From assembly GCA_036417435.1 (NCBI GenBank), contig CM070905.1:64993092-65057091 (forward strand): 64,000 bases of DNA, read 5' to 3'. The notes under the pieces were generated by a model. The model was given only the letters and a program-made list of their open reading frames with translations. It was not told the DNA's origin and made no database searches. The translations under genes and the position numbers were made by a program. Origin of the DNA: Inia geoffrensis. Its lineage: Eukaryota; Chordata; Mammalia; Artiodactyla; Iniidae. Numbering within the stretch: the stretch's first letter is position 1; the number at the start of each line of letters is the position of its first letter. Of the stretch, positions 48,348 to 60,644 are shown one piece after another.

Positions 48348-48660
48348 GGGCTTCCCTGGTTGGCACAGTGGTTAAGAATCTGCCTGCCAATGCAGGGGAC
48401 ACGGGTTCAAGCCCTGGCCTGGGAAGATCCCACATGCGGCGGCAGAACAACTAAGCCAGCGAGCCACAGCTGCTGAAGCCCGCACACCTAGAGCTCGTGC
48501 TCCGCAACAAGAGAAGCCATGACAATGAGAAGCCCGCACAGTGCAACGAAGAGTAGCCCCCATTCACTGCAACTAGAGAAAGCCCACGCGCAACAACGAA
48601 GACACAACACAGACAAAAAAAATTAAAAAATTAATAAATAAATTAAGTAAAAAAATAAAT
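48348..48660 (+). repeat. Older tRNA-Glu SINE, long-body type
   Basis: Starts GGGCTTCCCTGGTTGGCACA, with body repeats such as AGAAAGCCCACGCGCAACAA and a tail rich in AAAT/AATAA. Confidence 0.92.
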
Positions 48661-50376
48661 AAGCAATAATTTTAGCCACAGAGAGGAGAGTTCAAAATCA
48701 GTGATAATGTTCTGATTTTTCAAATGTAAAAAATGTTTTTTAAAAGGAATCTGAAGAACAGTTTTCTGTGTTTTATTTTTTATCTTCACACATACCAAGT
48801 AAAAATCTTTCTTGTCTCTTTCAGAGTTTCACACTAAATAGAGTAAGGTCATGTCTAACTTTTTCATTCACGAAAAGGTCCATTTGTTATAATTTCTTGC
48901 TAGAGTTTAAGAGGCATTGAAAGCTATTTTTATATTTAATCTATTTTTAAACTAAGGCACTTATAGCTCTCCAAACTTTTAAAATCATATACTATTCTAT
49001 AAGGTATTTCTTCTAAATTTATTGTATAACATTAGCAAATAGTTGGTATTTTTTATATTGATGGCAATGACTGTTTCGCATTAAATATAGAATTATGGTG
49101 CTCTGTGAATCGCACTCATCATATGCTAATGTGTTTATTTTGTAAGTAGAAGGAATGATATTTAGAAAGTAAAGGTTTACTATTATATTTAAACCACTGG
49201 CTCTACCAAGTATTGACTAATAGGAAAAGACATAACTGATACAGGCAAAAGTTCCCTTGTAGGGAAACTTGTTTTTAACTGCAGACATTATTTTAATAGG
49301 TGAAGAAATATCAAAGAAATTTCCCATAGACAGGAGGGGTATTATTTTTGTGTCAAGGTCATGAAAACTATAAACTTGAAACTGAAATGAAAATAAAAAG
49401 TTAATAAAATTTATAAGTAGTGAACCACGAAAGACAGCTTTGAGATAACTTATGAATTCACTTTGTCAACATGTATACAGTTTTTGATAACAGAAGATTC
49501 ATCAAGCCTAACAAATAGCTTTTAGAGAACAGGCATATATATAAGCAACACATCCTTTTATTGTATAAACGTTTGAATACTTTTAAGGATGGAAATGTGG
49601 GAAGTTACGAGCTAGCACTTTTACATTCCTGTGGAATCTGAAAATGAAGGTAATTAGCTCTTAGGGCATACTGTGTAAATACATTTAGAATGCCATAAAA
49701 TGATTATGTGCCTTCAGTATGTCTTACAAGCATTTGTGCCAAGAGAAATCCTCATTCTTAAGTAAATAAGGAAATTTGTACTCATTCTCAGGTGCTACTA
49801 ATGTCTTTCTTTTAAAAATGTAGAATCTCAGTATGTGCTTTATATGTAAGAGTTAAAGGGCAGTGATTTATACATGTAAATTCTTCAGAGCCCTATCTTT
49901 ACACCCCATACCTCTCTCTCTCTGCCACCTGCTCCCTTGATTCCCAGTGGAAGAAACCATTAATAATGTACTTCCTTAATCATAGCATATATATTTCTCT
50001 ATTTGTTTATCCTTATGTTACTTTAAAAGTGGAATATCCCTTTCTAGGAATATCAAATATGCTGTTCTTAACATATTTTCTGCTGGTAAAATGCTAAGTA
50101 AGGCAGATTATAAGACTGTGGTTCACACTATCCTCCCACTGCCCCATAGCCCCAGCTTAGTCCAGTCCTGTTCTATGTTAAATTGTTAGCTTCAGTTCTT
50201 ATTTTGACAGGACCGTATGAACTACCTGTAACTAACTTTAATAGGTTAGGTGAGCACGACTATATTTCTCCTTGTGCTTTATTTATCAAAAAAAATTTTT
50301 TTTGATCTTCTGATTTACATCATAGTTTGAGATTTTCATCACTTGTCAATCTATGTAGCCCAAATTTCGGTGATTT
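48661..50376. other. Intronic DNA, no feature recognised
   Basis: AT-rich. No exon or repeat family recognised. Confidence 0.5.
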
Positions 50377-50562
50377 CTCCTCAAAGTATAGTCTACAAAC
50401 CACCTGCACTCGGATCGTCCAGAGTAGTCCTGTTAAGTAGGCAGCTTGGAAGGCCCATGAAGATCTGCTAAATCAGTATCTCTGGAATGGTTCCCAGGAA
50501 TCAGCATTATTATAAGCACCACAGGTGACAATTATGCTTATTAACATTAAAGAACCACTTCT
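50377..50562 (+). repeat. MER5A-type element, diverged
   Basis: Order of TCAAAGTATAGTCTACAAAC, CTAAATCAGTATCTCTGGAA, GTTCCCAGGAATCAGCATTA and AAAGAACCACTT follows MER5A. Confidence 0.7.
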
Positions 50563-51662
50563 GTGACCCTCATCTCTGTTAAATTCCTTACATATAGTTT
50601 TGTCTCTAACTGAAGTATTCACTCATTGTAACTACAGAATATCATTCACTCTCAGACTTTACTCTTCTCTAATAGGACTTTCTTTCAACCCTACTGGCAG
50701 GTTCAAGGTAGGTTGATGACATCTGATTCAGGTTCAGTACCATAGCATTTCTGGATTGTTGATATCCTATATTCCCTTTCTTCTTTCCAAGTTCTGGAAT
50801 TGTCCACAACAGCTCAGGGATCTTCTCTGAGCTATAGATTCAGTTTGTCCCCATCAATCTTCTTCAGTTACTCAGCTTCATCTTTTTGCTACTTCTGTGT
50901 GGCTGTTGATACTGTTGGTAACATCTTCCTTCTTATAAACTCCTTCCTTGCCTTCATTGAACCTGTTCTCTTCCTGGTTTTCTGCCTTCTTAGCAGACTT
51001 TTTTTTGGTCTTTTTGATAAGCTTCTTTGGCCTGTTTTCAGTCTCTTCTCACTCTGCAGGTGACAGCATCTGTACCTGCTCACTACCCTACCCGTTTTGC
51101 TACAGGAAAACCTGGGACTTAAGATTAAATGATCCATCTACATTCTCTGAGTTCATATTCATCAAGAGAGAGACTTTCTGCCTTTTAAAATATTATCCTT
51201 TAGTCTAATAATTAAGACATAATGTGATAAATTTACTAATAAGTTTTAGTTGGCCATTTCCACTATCTGTTAGTCTCCTTTTATTATAAAGCTTAAATAG
51301 TATTTGCTTAACTAGGAAAATACATTACAACATGATCTCCAAGGGAGATATTAGTGTGGAGATATGATTAAATTGATATAACTGAGGTGTCAGACTCTAT
51401 TTGAGTTTTGTTTAAAGCTAGAGAGTAATAATTCAGAATAGCAAATTTTTAGTGTAATAAAACTAATATCCTTTATATAAAATATTGCTTTAAAAAATGC
51501 TTCTTACTCTTTTTTTCTCCTTTTTTCTTTTCTCTGACCCTACTTTTCTGGAGAAATTTGAAGTCAGAAAAAAATTACATGTGTGTTTTTTAATTTCTTA
51601 GAAATGGAATACATGGTTATTGTAGAATATTTGGAAAATTTTAAAAGCATAAAAATATTTAA
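50563..51662. other. Intronic DNA with a lysine-rich minus frame
   Basis: An 82-codon minus frame (50889-51137) is rich in Lys and Arg (for example KRPKKSLLRRQKTRKR). It could be a decayed processed pseudogene, but I recognise no parent gene. No poly-A tail or target duplication was identified. Otherwise nothing is recognised. Confidence 0.4.
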
Positions 51663-51881
51663 GGGCTACCCTGGTGGCGCAGTGGCTGGGGGTCCGCCTG
51701 CCAATGCAGGGGACGCGGGTTCGTGCCCTGGTCCAGGAGGATCCCGCGTGCCGCGGAGCAGCTGGGCCTGTGAGCCATGGCCGCTGGGCCTGTGTGTCCG
51801 GAGCCTGTGCTCCGCAGCGGGAGAGGCCGCAACAGTGAGAGGCCCGCGTACCGCAAAAAAAAAAAAAAAAAAAAAAAAAAA
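51663..51881 (+). repeat. CHR-type SINE, young
   Basis: Full length from GGGCTACCCTGGTGGCGCAG to GTACCGC plus a 27-base A tail. High GC and an intact tail suggest a recent insertion. Confidence 0.93.
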
Positions 51882-52161
51882 TTTAAAATTACCTGCAATT
51901 ATAGCAACTAAATGTATTTGTATTTCTGCTTATATTTTAGTGGTATATTCTATCTCAACCTACTCTCTAAAAATTGCAATTATACATTCTGTTACATACT
52001 TTTTTTTCATATAACTGCATTATATGACAATTTTCCATAGTGTTAAATACTCTTTTCTAATGAGATTTTTTAAGTACTATACAATATTCTTTTGCTCAGA
52101 TATACTCTCAGTGTAATTTCTGGGTCAAAAAAATGAACATTTTAAAAATAAGAAAGTACCC

Positions 52162-52836
52162 TGCTGACCTCAGTTGGCCTTGGCCTGCAGCAGCGGCTTG
52201 AAGCAGGATTTTCGTTCCCAGACAGAGATTGAAGTCAAGCCACGGCAGTGAGAGCGCTGAATCCTAGCCACTAGCCCAGTGGCCAGGGACCAGGCCCTGG
52301 TGCATCAGCTGTGTAGAACTGAATTTCCACATAGAGTTGGAAAGTAGTGAAGCAAGTAAAGTGTTTATTAGGAGGAAAAAGGGTACCTGTGGATAGACAC
52401 ATCGGTGGGCTCAGAGGGAGTGAGTTGCACCCTCATGGTAGTTTGAATCACTCTTATGGGGCATTTCTTCTGGGTTTCCTTTGGCCAATCATCTTGATTT
52501 GCCTGGTTCTGAGTCCGTATTTGGTATATGTCAGGAACCTCCCATGTGTGCATGCGCATCTCTTAGCCAAGATGGATTCCAGCGAAGAGGCCTATGGGTA
52601 GCCTGAAATCACTTACTATGAGGTGACGCCCCCTTTAGACCTTTGAGGAGCCTTTCTGTGCATGTATAGTTGGGAAGGTTTCCTTGACTTCGAGAATGAG
52701 GAATATGTGGTCTTTTATCTGTTATCTGGGCAGGGCTCAGCTCTTCTCTCACTCCTGCTATTTTGGAGTATGTGTCCACAGGGGAGAAACTCCAGCTGTT
52801 TGGACTGGGGCCCATCTGTCTCCTGCCTCACTACCA
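52162..52836 (-). repeat. Probable solo LTR of an artiodactyl-type endogenous retrovirus
   Basis: GC-richer block. TTGGCCTTGGCCTGCAGCAG, GGCTTGAAGCAGGATTTTCG and AGTGAGAGCGCTGAATCCTA recall bovine LTR sequences. AAGTGTTTATTAGGAGG near 52359 is a reversed AATAAA signal, which puts the element on the minus strand. No viral coding region adjoins it. The family and exact ends are not certain. Confidence 0.55.
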
Positions 52837-52839
52837 GTA

Positions 52840-53085
52840 ATAATATTAGTAATTAACATTTATTGAGTACCTCTATGTGCCTAGCATTATCTAAGCACTT
52901 AAAATGTATAATCTCATTTAATCCTCACCATAGTCTTTATGGTACTGTTTTTCATCTCTTCTCTGTGGATTAAAAAAATGAGGTTCAAAGAAGTTCAACA
53001 GTACACAGCTAGTAAGTGGTACAACAGTGATTCAAACCCATATCTGCCTGATTCAAGAGCCTGTATTTTAGAAACTTTTCATATA
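52840..53085 (-). repeat. MIR, nearly full length, antisense
   Basis: ATTTATTGAGTACCTCTATG, AATCTCATTTAATCCTCACC, TACACAGCTAGTAAGTGGTA and TTCAAACCCATATCTGCCTG follow reverse MIR. Confidence 0.88.
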
Positions 53086-53376
53086 TCGAAATAGGTATTC
53101 TCTATTCCTTGTTGCAAGAGCTTCTCAAATTAGATTTTGTCCTGAAGCCATTTTAGATTTTCATCATGTAGAAACTCAGATAATTTTTCTATTATAAATA
53201 AACACTACTAGTAATAGGAAAAGGAAAAATACTTTTATTGTTAAGTGGGATCTATTTTGGTCTTTTTAATGAATAGGAGACTAAATCCTGGAGGTAATTC
53301 TTAAATGAATCAATTAAGGATGGTACTACTGTAAGGTATTAAAAGATAGACTATAACTCCTCAAGGCCCTTTCTTT

Positions 53377-53580
53377 TTTTTTTTTTCTGCGGTACGTGGG
53401 CCTCTCACTGTTGTAGCCTCTACCGTTGCGGAGCACAGGCTCCGGATGCACAGGCTCAGCGGCCATGGCTCACGGGCCCAGCCACTCCGTGGCATGTGGG
53501 ATCTTCCCGAACTGGGGCACGAACCCACGTCCCCTGCATCAGCAGGCGGACTCTCAACCACTGCGCCACCAGGGAAGCCC
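53377..53580 (-). repeat. CHR-type SINE with 16-bp target duplication
   Basis: Reverse full copy ending CACCAGGGAAGCCC. TCAAGGCCCTTTCTTT occurs at 53361-53376 and 53581-53596 without mismatch. Confidence 0.95.
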
Positions 53581-53596
53581 TCAAGGCCCTTTCTTT

Positions 53597-55460
53597 ATAA
53601 AATTCAGTGAAGTATGTGTCTGTGCTTAGGAAGCTGCTGCTTGACAACATAGATGATTTATATGGACCCAGCAGAATCTAATCTGTTGCACTTGGAGGGA
53701 GGTGAGGGAAAGGGATCTAGAAGTGAATTTTTTTTTAATTAGGTATTAAGCATTGTATTTTAGCTGAGAAAAATATTACTGTCTAATGTTTGTCATGAGT
53801 TGTGAAGCTTTGAAAACCTGTACTGTAAAAAGAAACTAAAACCAACCATATTCAATCTCTTTGCAAAGATAGTTTACGAATATTCTGATTTGTGCAGTGT
53901 CAGCCACTTTATGTATAAAGTGGAAGATTTTGTATATTTTTTTTCAGTATTAGCATTATTTTGCAGTAAAAAAATCCTCTTATTCAAAAATAATACCTTG
54001 TCTGTCAATGGATCAAATACTAATTATCATGCAGTTTTAGATTCATTTGGGTTAGTTCTTTTCATACCAAAGAGTATGAAATTATTACCTCACCTATAAA
54101 AAAGTTAAAACATGTTTCCCTCCTCCTTGACAGATAAAGATCCATATATGTAACTGTTTTTATTCCACCGTATTTCCACCTGTGACCTAGCTCAGCCATC
54201 TACGTTCTTTTGTGATTTCAGACTTCTACAAATTATTTTAGCTAGCTTTAATATATTGTTCTCCCTTTTCCTCTGGACCATATCCATATGCTAAATTTAA
54301 ACTCTGGTCACCTAAGATGCAGTCTATTTTAATGTTTTCTCTGAAGGTTTCTTAAAGGTTTATGTTGTAGTGTTATATCGTCATTGAAGTTAAGTTGGTT
54401 TTTTGTTAAATGTACCTTCAGTAATGGCTACAAATGATTATCTGCTTCGCTGGTGTGAAAACTCTTTAAAGTATGCTTATAGAGGTTAAATTTTTTAAGA
54501 ATCACTTTGAAAAGTTCAAACTTCATCAAAGCATTTTATCAGTTCACTTTTGTGTTCCTGAGGGACTGGACTATTTTTTCAGTTTCTAAAGACAGATGGT
54601 ATTCTGTAAATTCTGTTTCTAACATCAGTTTTTTAAATGTAGATTAGCAGATATTTGTGAACCAGATCCAAAGCATAGATATATAGTCTAAAGCAAGTCA
54701 TGAACATGGGATGTTTCAGCATTATTTTCTTATTTTAATGCAGTGGTTTCAACATACACACGCCAACAAAAAATCATTACTTAATAATTCAAACTTTATT
54801 CCAGCATCCAGTCATTAGTTTAGTTATCATTAATCAGTTTTTCCCCACTTCATGTCATCTTAGGATTGTGAATGAAGTAGATATTTTTAGAAAACTTACT
54901 TTTTTCCTTTAAAGAAAGCAAAGTGGTATATAATTTAGACATTTTCCTACCCTTTCCCTGTGACATTTAATGACAATGTGGAAGCTTTAACCTGTTTACA
55001 GCATAAATACTATATTAAGTACCATCTTATCCTCCATTTCTTTTTGAGTGCTTCTTTTTGAGTTCTACTGCTCATGAATCTAATTTTTTCTGTGAGGTAA
55101 ACTTACTTTCTTCATGATTTAGCTGTTCCCAAATCCCCAAATTTTCTCCTTTCCTACTGTTTCTCCCCTCCTCATTTTTCCCAGACCTAATGAAAGCAGC
55201 ATTTGGAAACAGGACATTCTGTATATTTATCAAGTGTATTTGTGTTCCTTCATCAGTAAAAAGCTTCCCTAAGATAGGAACCTTCCTAATAGGGCCAAAT
55301 ACAATTAGTTGCCTTTTTTTAAAACTCACCATGGCAATTTGAGGGGAAAAAAAATCCTGTAGTCTGAAACTGACACCTTTAAACAAAATTAATTTAAATA
55401 AAAGGAGACGATAGAAATGGTCTTATCTGTTCTCTATATTAAATGCTTTAAGGACTATCC
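53597..55460. other. Intronic DNA, no feature recognised
   Basis: No repeat family recognised. A 104-codon minus frame (55072-55386) has no recognisable domain. Confidence 0.5.
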
Positions 55461-55474
55461 AGATTACTGGTTTT

Positions 55475-55717
55475 TTAATAAGCTTTATTTATTTATTTAT
55501 TTGACTGTGCCGGGTCTTAGTTGCACACGGACACAGATCCTTAGTTGTGGCATGCAAGATCCTTAGTCACGGCACACGGGATCTTTTAGTTGTGGCATGC
55601 GGGCTCTTAATTGTGGAAGAGACCACATGCCAGATCTACTTCCCTGACCAGGGATCTAACCTGGGCCCCCTGCATTGGGAGCACGGAGTCTTAACTGCTG
55701 GACCACCAGGGAAGTCC
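55475..55717 (-). repeat. Older tRNA-Glu SINE
   Basis: Reverse orientation: (TTTA)n tail, GACTGTGCCGGGTCTTAGTT, ending GACCACCAGGGAAGTCCC. Flanks AGATTACTGGTTTT and AGACTACTATTTT look like a decayed target duplication. Confidence 0.9.
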
Positions 55718-57460
55718 CAGACTACTATTTTAAAAAGACTAATTTTCCTTTTTTATTCCGATCTAAGTAAATTTTGTTGCTGAATTCAAGACAAGATGCA
55801 CATAGAAAGCAACTTAATTCTTTCATCCCTGTGCCTTTAAACAAGCTCTGATGGATTTTCTTTTTTCGAGTGACTCGGGTTTTCCAGTCTTCTGAGGTAT
55901 TAATAGTCTTCTTTTTCAATATCAAAAATTAGTCCAATTTAATATCAAGGTTTCAGTCTCTCAACCAGTTCAAAACTTCTCCTCTCACCACCTCAGACCT
56001 GCTTCAAACTGGGAAATCTATAGTTTGGAAGGGACACATACTGGAGTTTGACTCTTGTCCCTGCTTTCTTCTGTGGGTTTTTAGTGATTTCTCATTGCTA
56101 GGGCTTTCCTACCTGCTGTTCCCCTGAAGTGAGAGATGTGTTCTATTGTGGGTTGCCTGTAACTCATTTTCTGAACGTAAGTCCCTTTTGGCTCCTCTCT
56201 GATTGGCATCACCCCACTCCCACTAGGCTGTCCTCTTTGGCCCAGATCCCCTTCTAGACAACAGAGTCTTGCTCTCTTTCACGTGTCTTTCTCATTGGTC
56301 TTAACGTAAGCACATGCAACCCCTTGCCCTGTAGGCTCAGAAAAGCAGTCATTCCCCCTGCATCTTTGCTGCTCAACTATATAGACGCATCACCAGCTCA
56401 ACTCTATGTCCCTCAAAACTACTAGAGGACAAGTTCTCTGAGCACTCTTCAGAAGCCTCTGCAACCGTCTCAGTGTCCCTGAAACTCCTAGGGGACAACA
56501 ACTTAGAATACTTTTCAGAAAGACTCTCTTATATAGGGACTTCCTCTATAGTACCTCTGTTAAAGATATCCTCTCCAATCTCACCTTTCCTCATTCTTCA
56601 GGCTTCTTTCTCCTTTGATGAATTACCAGACCAGTCTTTGTGTGTGTGAGGCTTTGAAGAAAATATTTTCTGAAGTATTTTATCAGTGTATATCTTTTAA
56701 AAATGAAATTTTAGACTGTTTATGAGGTAGAATGTCACCTACCCAATAGGCCTTTACTGTGAAAATGTCAAATACCCAATCATCGTGACTCAGATCATCT
56801 TTTTTCTTAGTTCTTCCACTTTTTCAGATACTTTCCACCACTTCCTCAAGACGCCAGGACATCATCTTCTTTCTGATTTTATCTCCCTCCCCCCTTTTAA
56901 GCTACGATTTGGCATTTTAATGGATACTTTTCAAAAACATTAGAGCCCTCTATTATAATTCCTCACCTTTCTCTGGATCCACTGTGTTGTTTCATCTCAA
57001 TTTTTTTTTTTCCTTCTGACTAGAAATAACTGGAGGAATTCAGGGACTTAGGTTCACTACAAATTTTATGCCTCCTAAGTTCAACCAAGCCTCATTGCTG
57101 TCTTTTATGAGCTCTTGGATCAGATTTCTTAGAGCAGTTACTTCAGATATTTGCCACATACCTCAAGTCTCAGTTGTATTTACAGCACCCTCCTTTTTTC
57201 TAGATGACTGTCTTCACTGAGAAAAAAGGAGCCATACCCTTATCTTATCTCCTCCCAACCTTAGAAATAGTCCTTGTTACTTTTCCCACTTCAACCTTTG
57301 TTACTTTCAAAATACCTCCATCTCATTTCTTTTCTCAGAAGAAAAAAAAAATGTCACTTACTTTTGTTCTTTATCCCCAGAATCTTTCTCTTCAGAATCT
57401 AAGTTTCTGTTCACATTAAGCCCTCCTACAGAGTTTTCCAAATCAGTCTTTTTGAAAGGT
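55718..57460. other. Pyrimidine-rich unassigned stretch
   Basis: 1.7 kb of T/C-rich sequence, less AT-rich than most of the window, with no family recognised. It includes a 67-bp imperfect tandem duplication at 56407-56540. It could be an old retroelement or unique DNA. Confidence 0.45.
56407..56540 (+). repeat. 67-bp imperfect tandem duplication
   Basis: The copies begin TGTCCCT at 56407 and at 56474. Both carry an AAACT..CTAG.GGACAA core and end ACTCTTCAGAA / ACTTTTCAGAA. Divergence of roughly a quarter suggests an old event. Confidence 0.75.
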
Positions 57461-57469
57461 CACTTTTCA

Positions 57470-57660
57470 CATGTCCTTCCAGGTTAGAAAACTCAAAGAA
57501 GGAGCTCTTCATTGTCCACTACTGTAAGACAGACATCACAGTTTTATCCCTGACTTTCAAGGCCATCTATAATCTGGACCCATACTAATATTCCAGACAG
57601 GTCATCCTCTGTCTCTCTCTCTCCCTGCCTCCCTCCTTCCTTTCCTCTCCCTTTTACAGA
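57470..57660 (+). repeat. L2 LINE fragment plus CT-rich tract
   Basis: TCCCTGACTTTCAAGGCCAT followed by CTATAATCTGGACCCATACT matches the L2 3' part. A CT-rich simple tract follows at about 57606-57655. Confidence 0.65.
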
Positions 57661-58300
57661 TATCATCAGGGTGTCATGCTTGTTTGTTTGTTTGTTTAAT
57701 TGAATGTTCAGCTTAAAACCTAGTTTTCCCAGCAATCCGTAGGAGTACCCTAAAATTCTTTTGCATTTTGCTAGACTGTTTATTTGACATTTGGTAGATG
57801 TTTCTTTGTATTGTTATTCATCTTTTTATGTCTAGGCTCTTTTACCAACTGCAAACTCTTATGGCAGAAGAATATTTTTCATAATTCCTTGAAGACAAGG
57901 AACCTGAATGTTACACGTAATTTTTTCCAAGATAGATTTAAAATTGCTCCTGGTAGTTCTTCACTGCTAGCCTGTTTCCTATTTGTTGTGATTGAAATTA
58001 TTTTTTAAACTTTCATTTCGCTGAATGGCAGTAGAAGTGGTACAGCTTCTAGTTTTTGCCTTAGATGCCCAAGGCTGTTTGGTGAACAACAGATGGATGT
58101 CTGAAACATAAATTTCTGCCAACCATGACCCAAATATGCAGAAAAGACCTACAATAAGAGACATAAGAGAATATCTATTCAGCAAGTTTAAAATAATATC
58201 CTTTCTTAGAATTGTTTCTGTCTAGATCAGTCAGAATTTGTTAACATTTAAAAGTACTTATTGATTATAGTAAATTTCCTTGGAATAGAGGTATAGTTTT

Positions 58301-58493
58301 TTTGGTTTTTTGTTTTTGCTGTACGCGGGCCTCTCCCGTTGCGGAGCACAGGCTCCGGACGCACAGGCTTAGCGGCCATGGCTCACGGGCCCAGCCGCTC
58401 CGCGGCATGTGGGATCTTCCCAGACCGGGGCACGAACCCGTGTCCCTTGCATCGGCAGGCGGACTCTCAACCACTGCGCCACCAGGGAAGCCC
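58301..58493 (-). repeat. CHR-type SINE with a 16-base internal deletion
   Basis: Reverse copy flanked by TAGAGGTATAGTTTT at 58286-58300 and 58494-58508. GCGGGCCTCTCCCGTTGCGG lacks the 16 bases normally between the two CCTCT motifs. Confidence 0.94.
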
Positions 58494-58734
58494 TAGAGGT
58501 ATAGTTTTAAATTAAAAAGAAACTGTCTCCTCCAGAATAAAGAACACTGGGGTTGTCTAAGAGTTTAAAACTAATCTGAAAGAAAATGTCTATTTTGTAC
58601 ACAACATTTGATAAGAAACATAATATTTGATAAGAAACAGTAACTTTTATTTATACAGATATTTTCTTTGTCTTGGTGGACCTACCAATATAATCTGCAA
58701 TAGGAACCTCATTTTACTGAAAAAAATCTGTGTA

Positions 58735-59040
58735 GTATTCAAAAGCTATGCCACATACTCTGCTAGGTGCTTGAGATGTACTAAAATAATTAGACATAAA
58801 TCTGACCCTTAAAAAATTATGTTCTATGGGATAGATAAGGCATGTATGGATATAGGATTTACAGTGTTAATACAAGATTTAAAGTGTTAAATGCCATTAG
58901 AAGGTACAGATAAACTACTGGGAATTAGAAGACTAGAAACATTGCTTTCAGATCAAAGAATCAAAAAGATTGTGGATAATGTGACATCTGAATGGAATTA
59001 TGAAAATTAGGCTGGATTTGATAGGAATGTAAGTCAGGAT
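58735..59040 (+). repeat. Probable ancient interspersed repeat, family not assigned
   Basis: GTGACATCTGAATGGAATTA and the surrounding order resemble the same old repeat type suspected at 19430-20200. Confidence 0.35.
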
Positions 59041-59505
59041 AGGCTAGGTTAAGCAGCACACACAAAAAAATCCCAGATTTTCAGTGAACTAACACAAGTT
59101 GATTTCTCACGCAAGTAATATGTCAATACAGGTTGACAGAGCAACTCTGTACATCATAGTCACTTGAGGACCGAAGCTGATGTCAGTTTCATTTCAACAT
59201 CTGTGGTCCAAGGCACTGTAGCAGGAAATATGGCAAATTATAAAATGGCTTTTAAAATCATATCTGGAAATTGACACATTTAACGCCATACAAATTATAT
59301 AGTTATACCTAATGTTAAGAGATCAGGAAAGTATAATGCTACCATGTGCTACCATATTTCAAAGGCCTTTCCGGTGTTTGAAGCAGCATAGGGGGAATCC
59401 TTGGAGAGAAGGAGTATGTGTACAATTTGTATTGGGGAAACGGCATAATAATTTGAAAAGCAGTAATTATGCTAATAATAAATGCTAATATGTTTAATTT
59501 TTTTC
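59041..59505. other. Intronic DNA, no feature recognised
   Basis: Mixed sequence with nothing I can assign. An L1-like phrase may lie near 59410-59440. Confidence 0.4.
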
Positions 59506-59509
59506 TTTT

Positions 59510-60640
59510 TGTTTTTTTTAATAGACTTTTTTGGAGCAGTTTTAGGTTTACAGAAAAATTGAGTGGAAAGTACAGAGTTCCCCACATGCCCCCTCATTCC
59601 TGCGCCCACCCCTGTAATATATGAAGCTGTAGTAACAGTTTCCCCTGTTATTAACGTCTTGCGTTAGTGTGGTACATTTGTTACAATTAATGAGACAATT
59701 AATACATTATTACTAACTAATGTCCACAGTTTACATTAGGATTCACTCTTTATTTGTATATTCTGTGCGTTTTGAAAAATGTGTGACAGCATATATCTAC
59801 CATTACAGTATCATAGAGGATAGCTTCACTGCCTAAAACTCCCTTGTGTTCCACCTATTTGCCCCTCCTTCCCTCCCCCCTAAACTCCTGGCAGTCACAG
59901 ATCTTTTTACTGTCTCCATACTTTTGCCTTTTCCAGAATGTCATATAGTTGGAATTACATAGTACATAGCCTTTTCACATTGGCTTCTTTTACTTAGTAA
60001 TACACATTTTTCTCCATGTTTTTTCATGGCTTGATAGCTCATTTCTTTCATTTTTTTTTTTCCTTTACATTTTAGGTTCACAGCAAAATTGAGTGGACCG
60101 TACAGAGTTTCCATGTATCACCTGTTCCCACAGATGCACAGCCAACCTCCCCCACTTGTGACATCCCGCACCTCAGTGTTACATTTGTTACCATTGACGA
60201 ACCTGCACTATATATGTGCCACATCTTCTTTATCCCTTCATCCATTGATAGACATTTAGGATGCTTCTGTTACAGAAATTTTTAATTTTAATGAAGTTCA
60301 ACTTAATTTTTTTTCTCTTATGGGTGGTGCTTTTGTTGTATCTAAAAAGTCATGGTCAAATCCATGGTCAGCTAGATCTTCTCTTGTTTCTTCTAGGAAC
60401 TTTATAGTTTTGCATTTTACATTTAGGTTTCTGAACTATTTTGAGTTAATTTTTGTGAAAAGTATAAGATCAGTATGTAGACTCTTTTTTTTTTCACATG
60501 GATGTCCAAGTGTACCAATGCCAGTTTTTCTTTTCTTAACGTCTTTATTGGAGTATAATTGCTTTACAGTGATGTGTTAGTTTCTGCTGTATAACAAAGT
60601 GAATCAGCTATACATATACATACAATTTTTAATATTCAAA
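59510..60640 (-). repeat. Composite of antisense L1 3' regions
   Basis: Two similar 3' UTR segments occur in the same orientation: GTTTACAGAAAAATTGAGTG near 59550 and GGTTCACAGCAAAATTGAGT near 60075. ORF2/3' UTR complement follows at 60270-60520. A younger L1 3' end, CTTTATTGGAGTATAATTGC, lies near 60543. Confidence 0.8.
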
Positions 60641-60644
60641 AGTC

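Noticed and set aside
55072..55386. 104-codon minus-strand frame
   Set aside because: No domain, no flanking splice sites of quality, no retrocopy signs.
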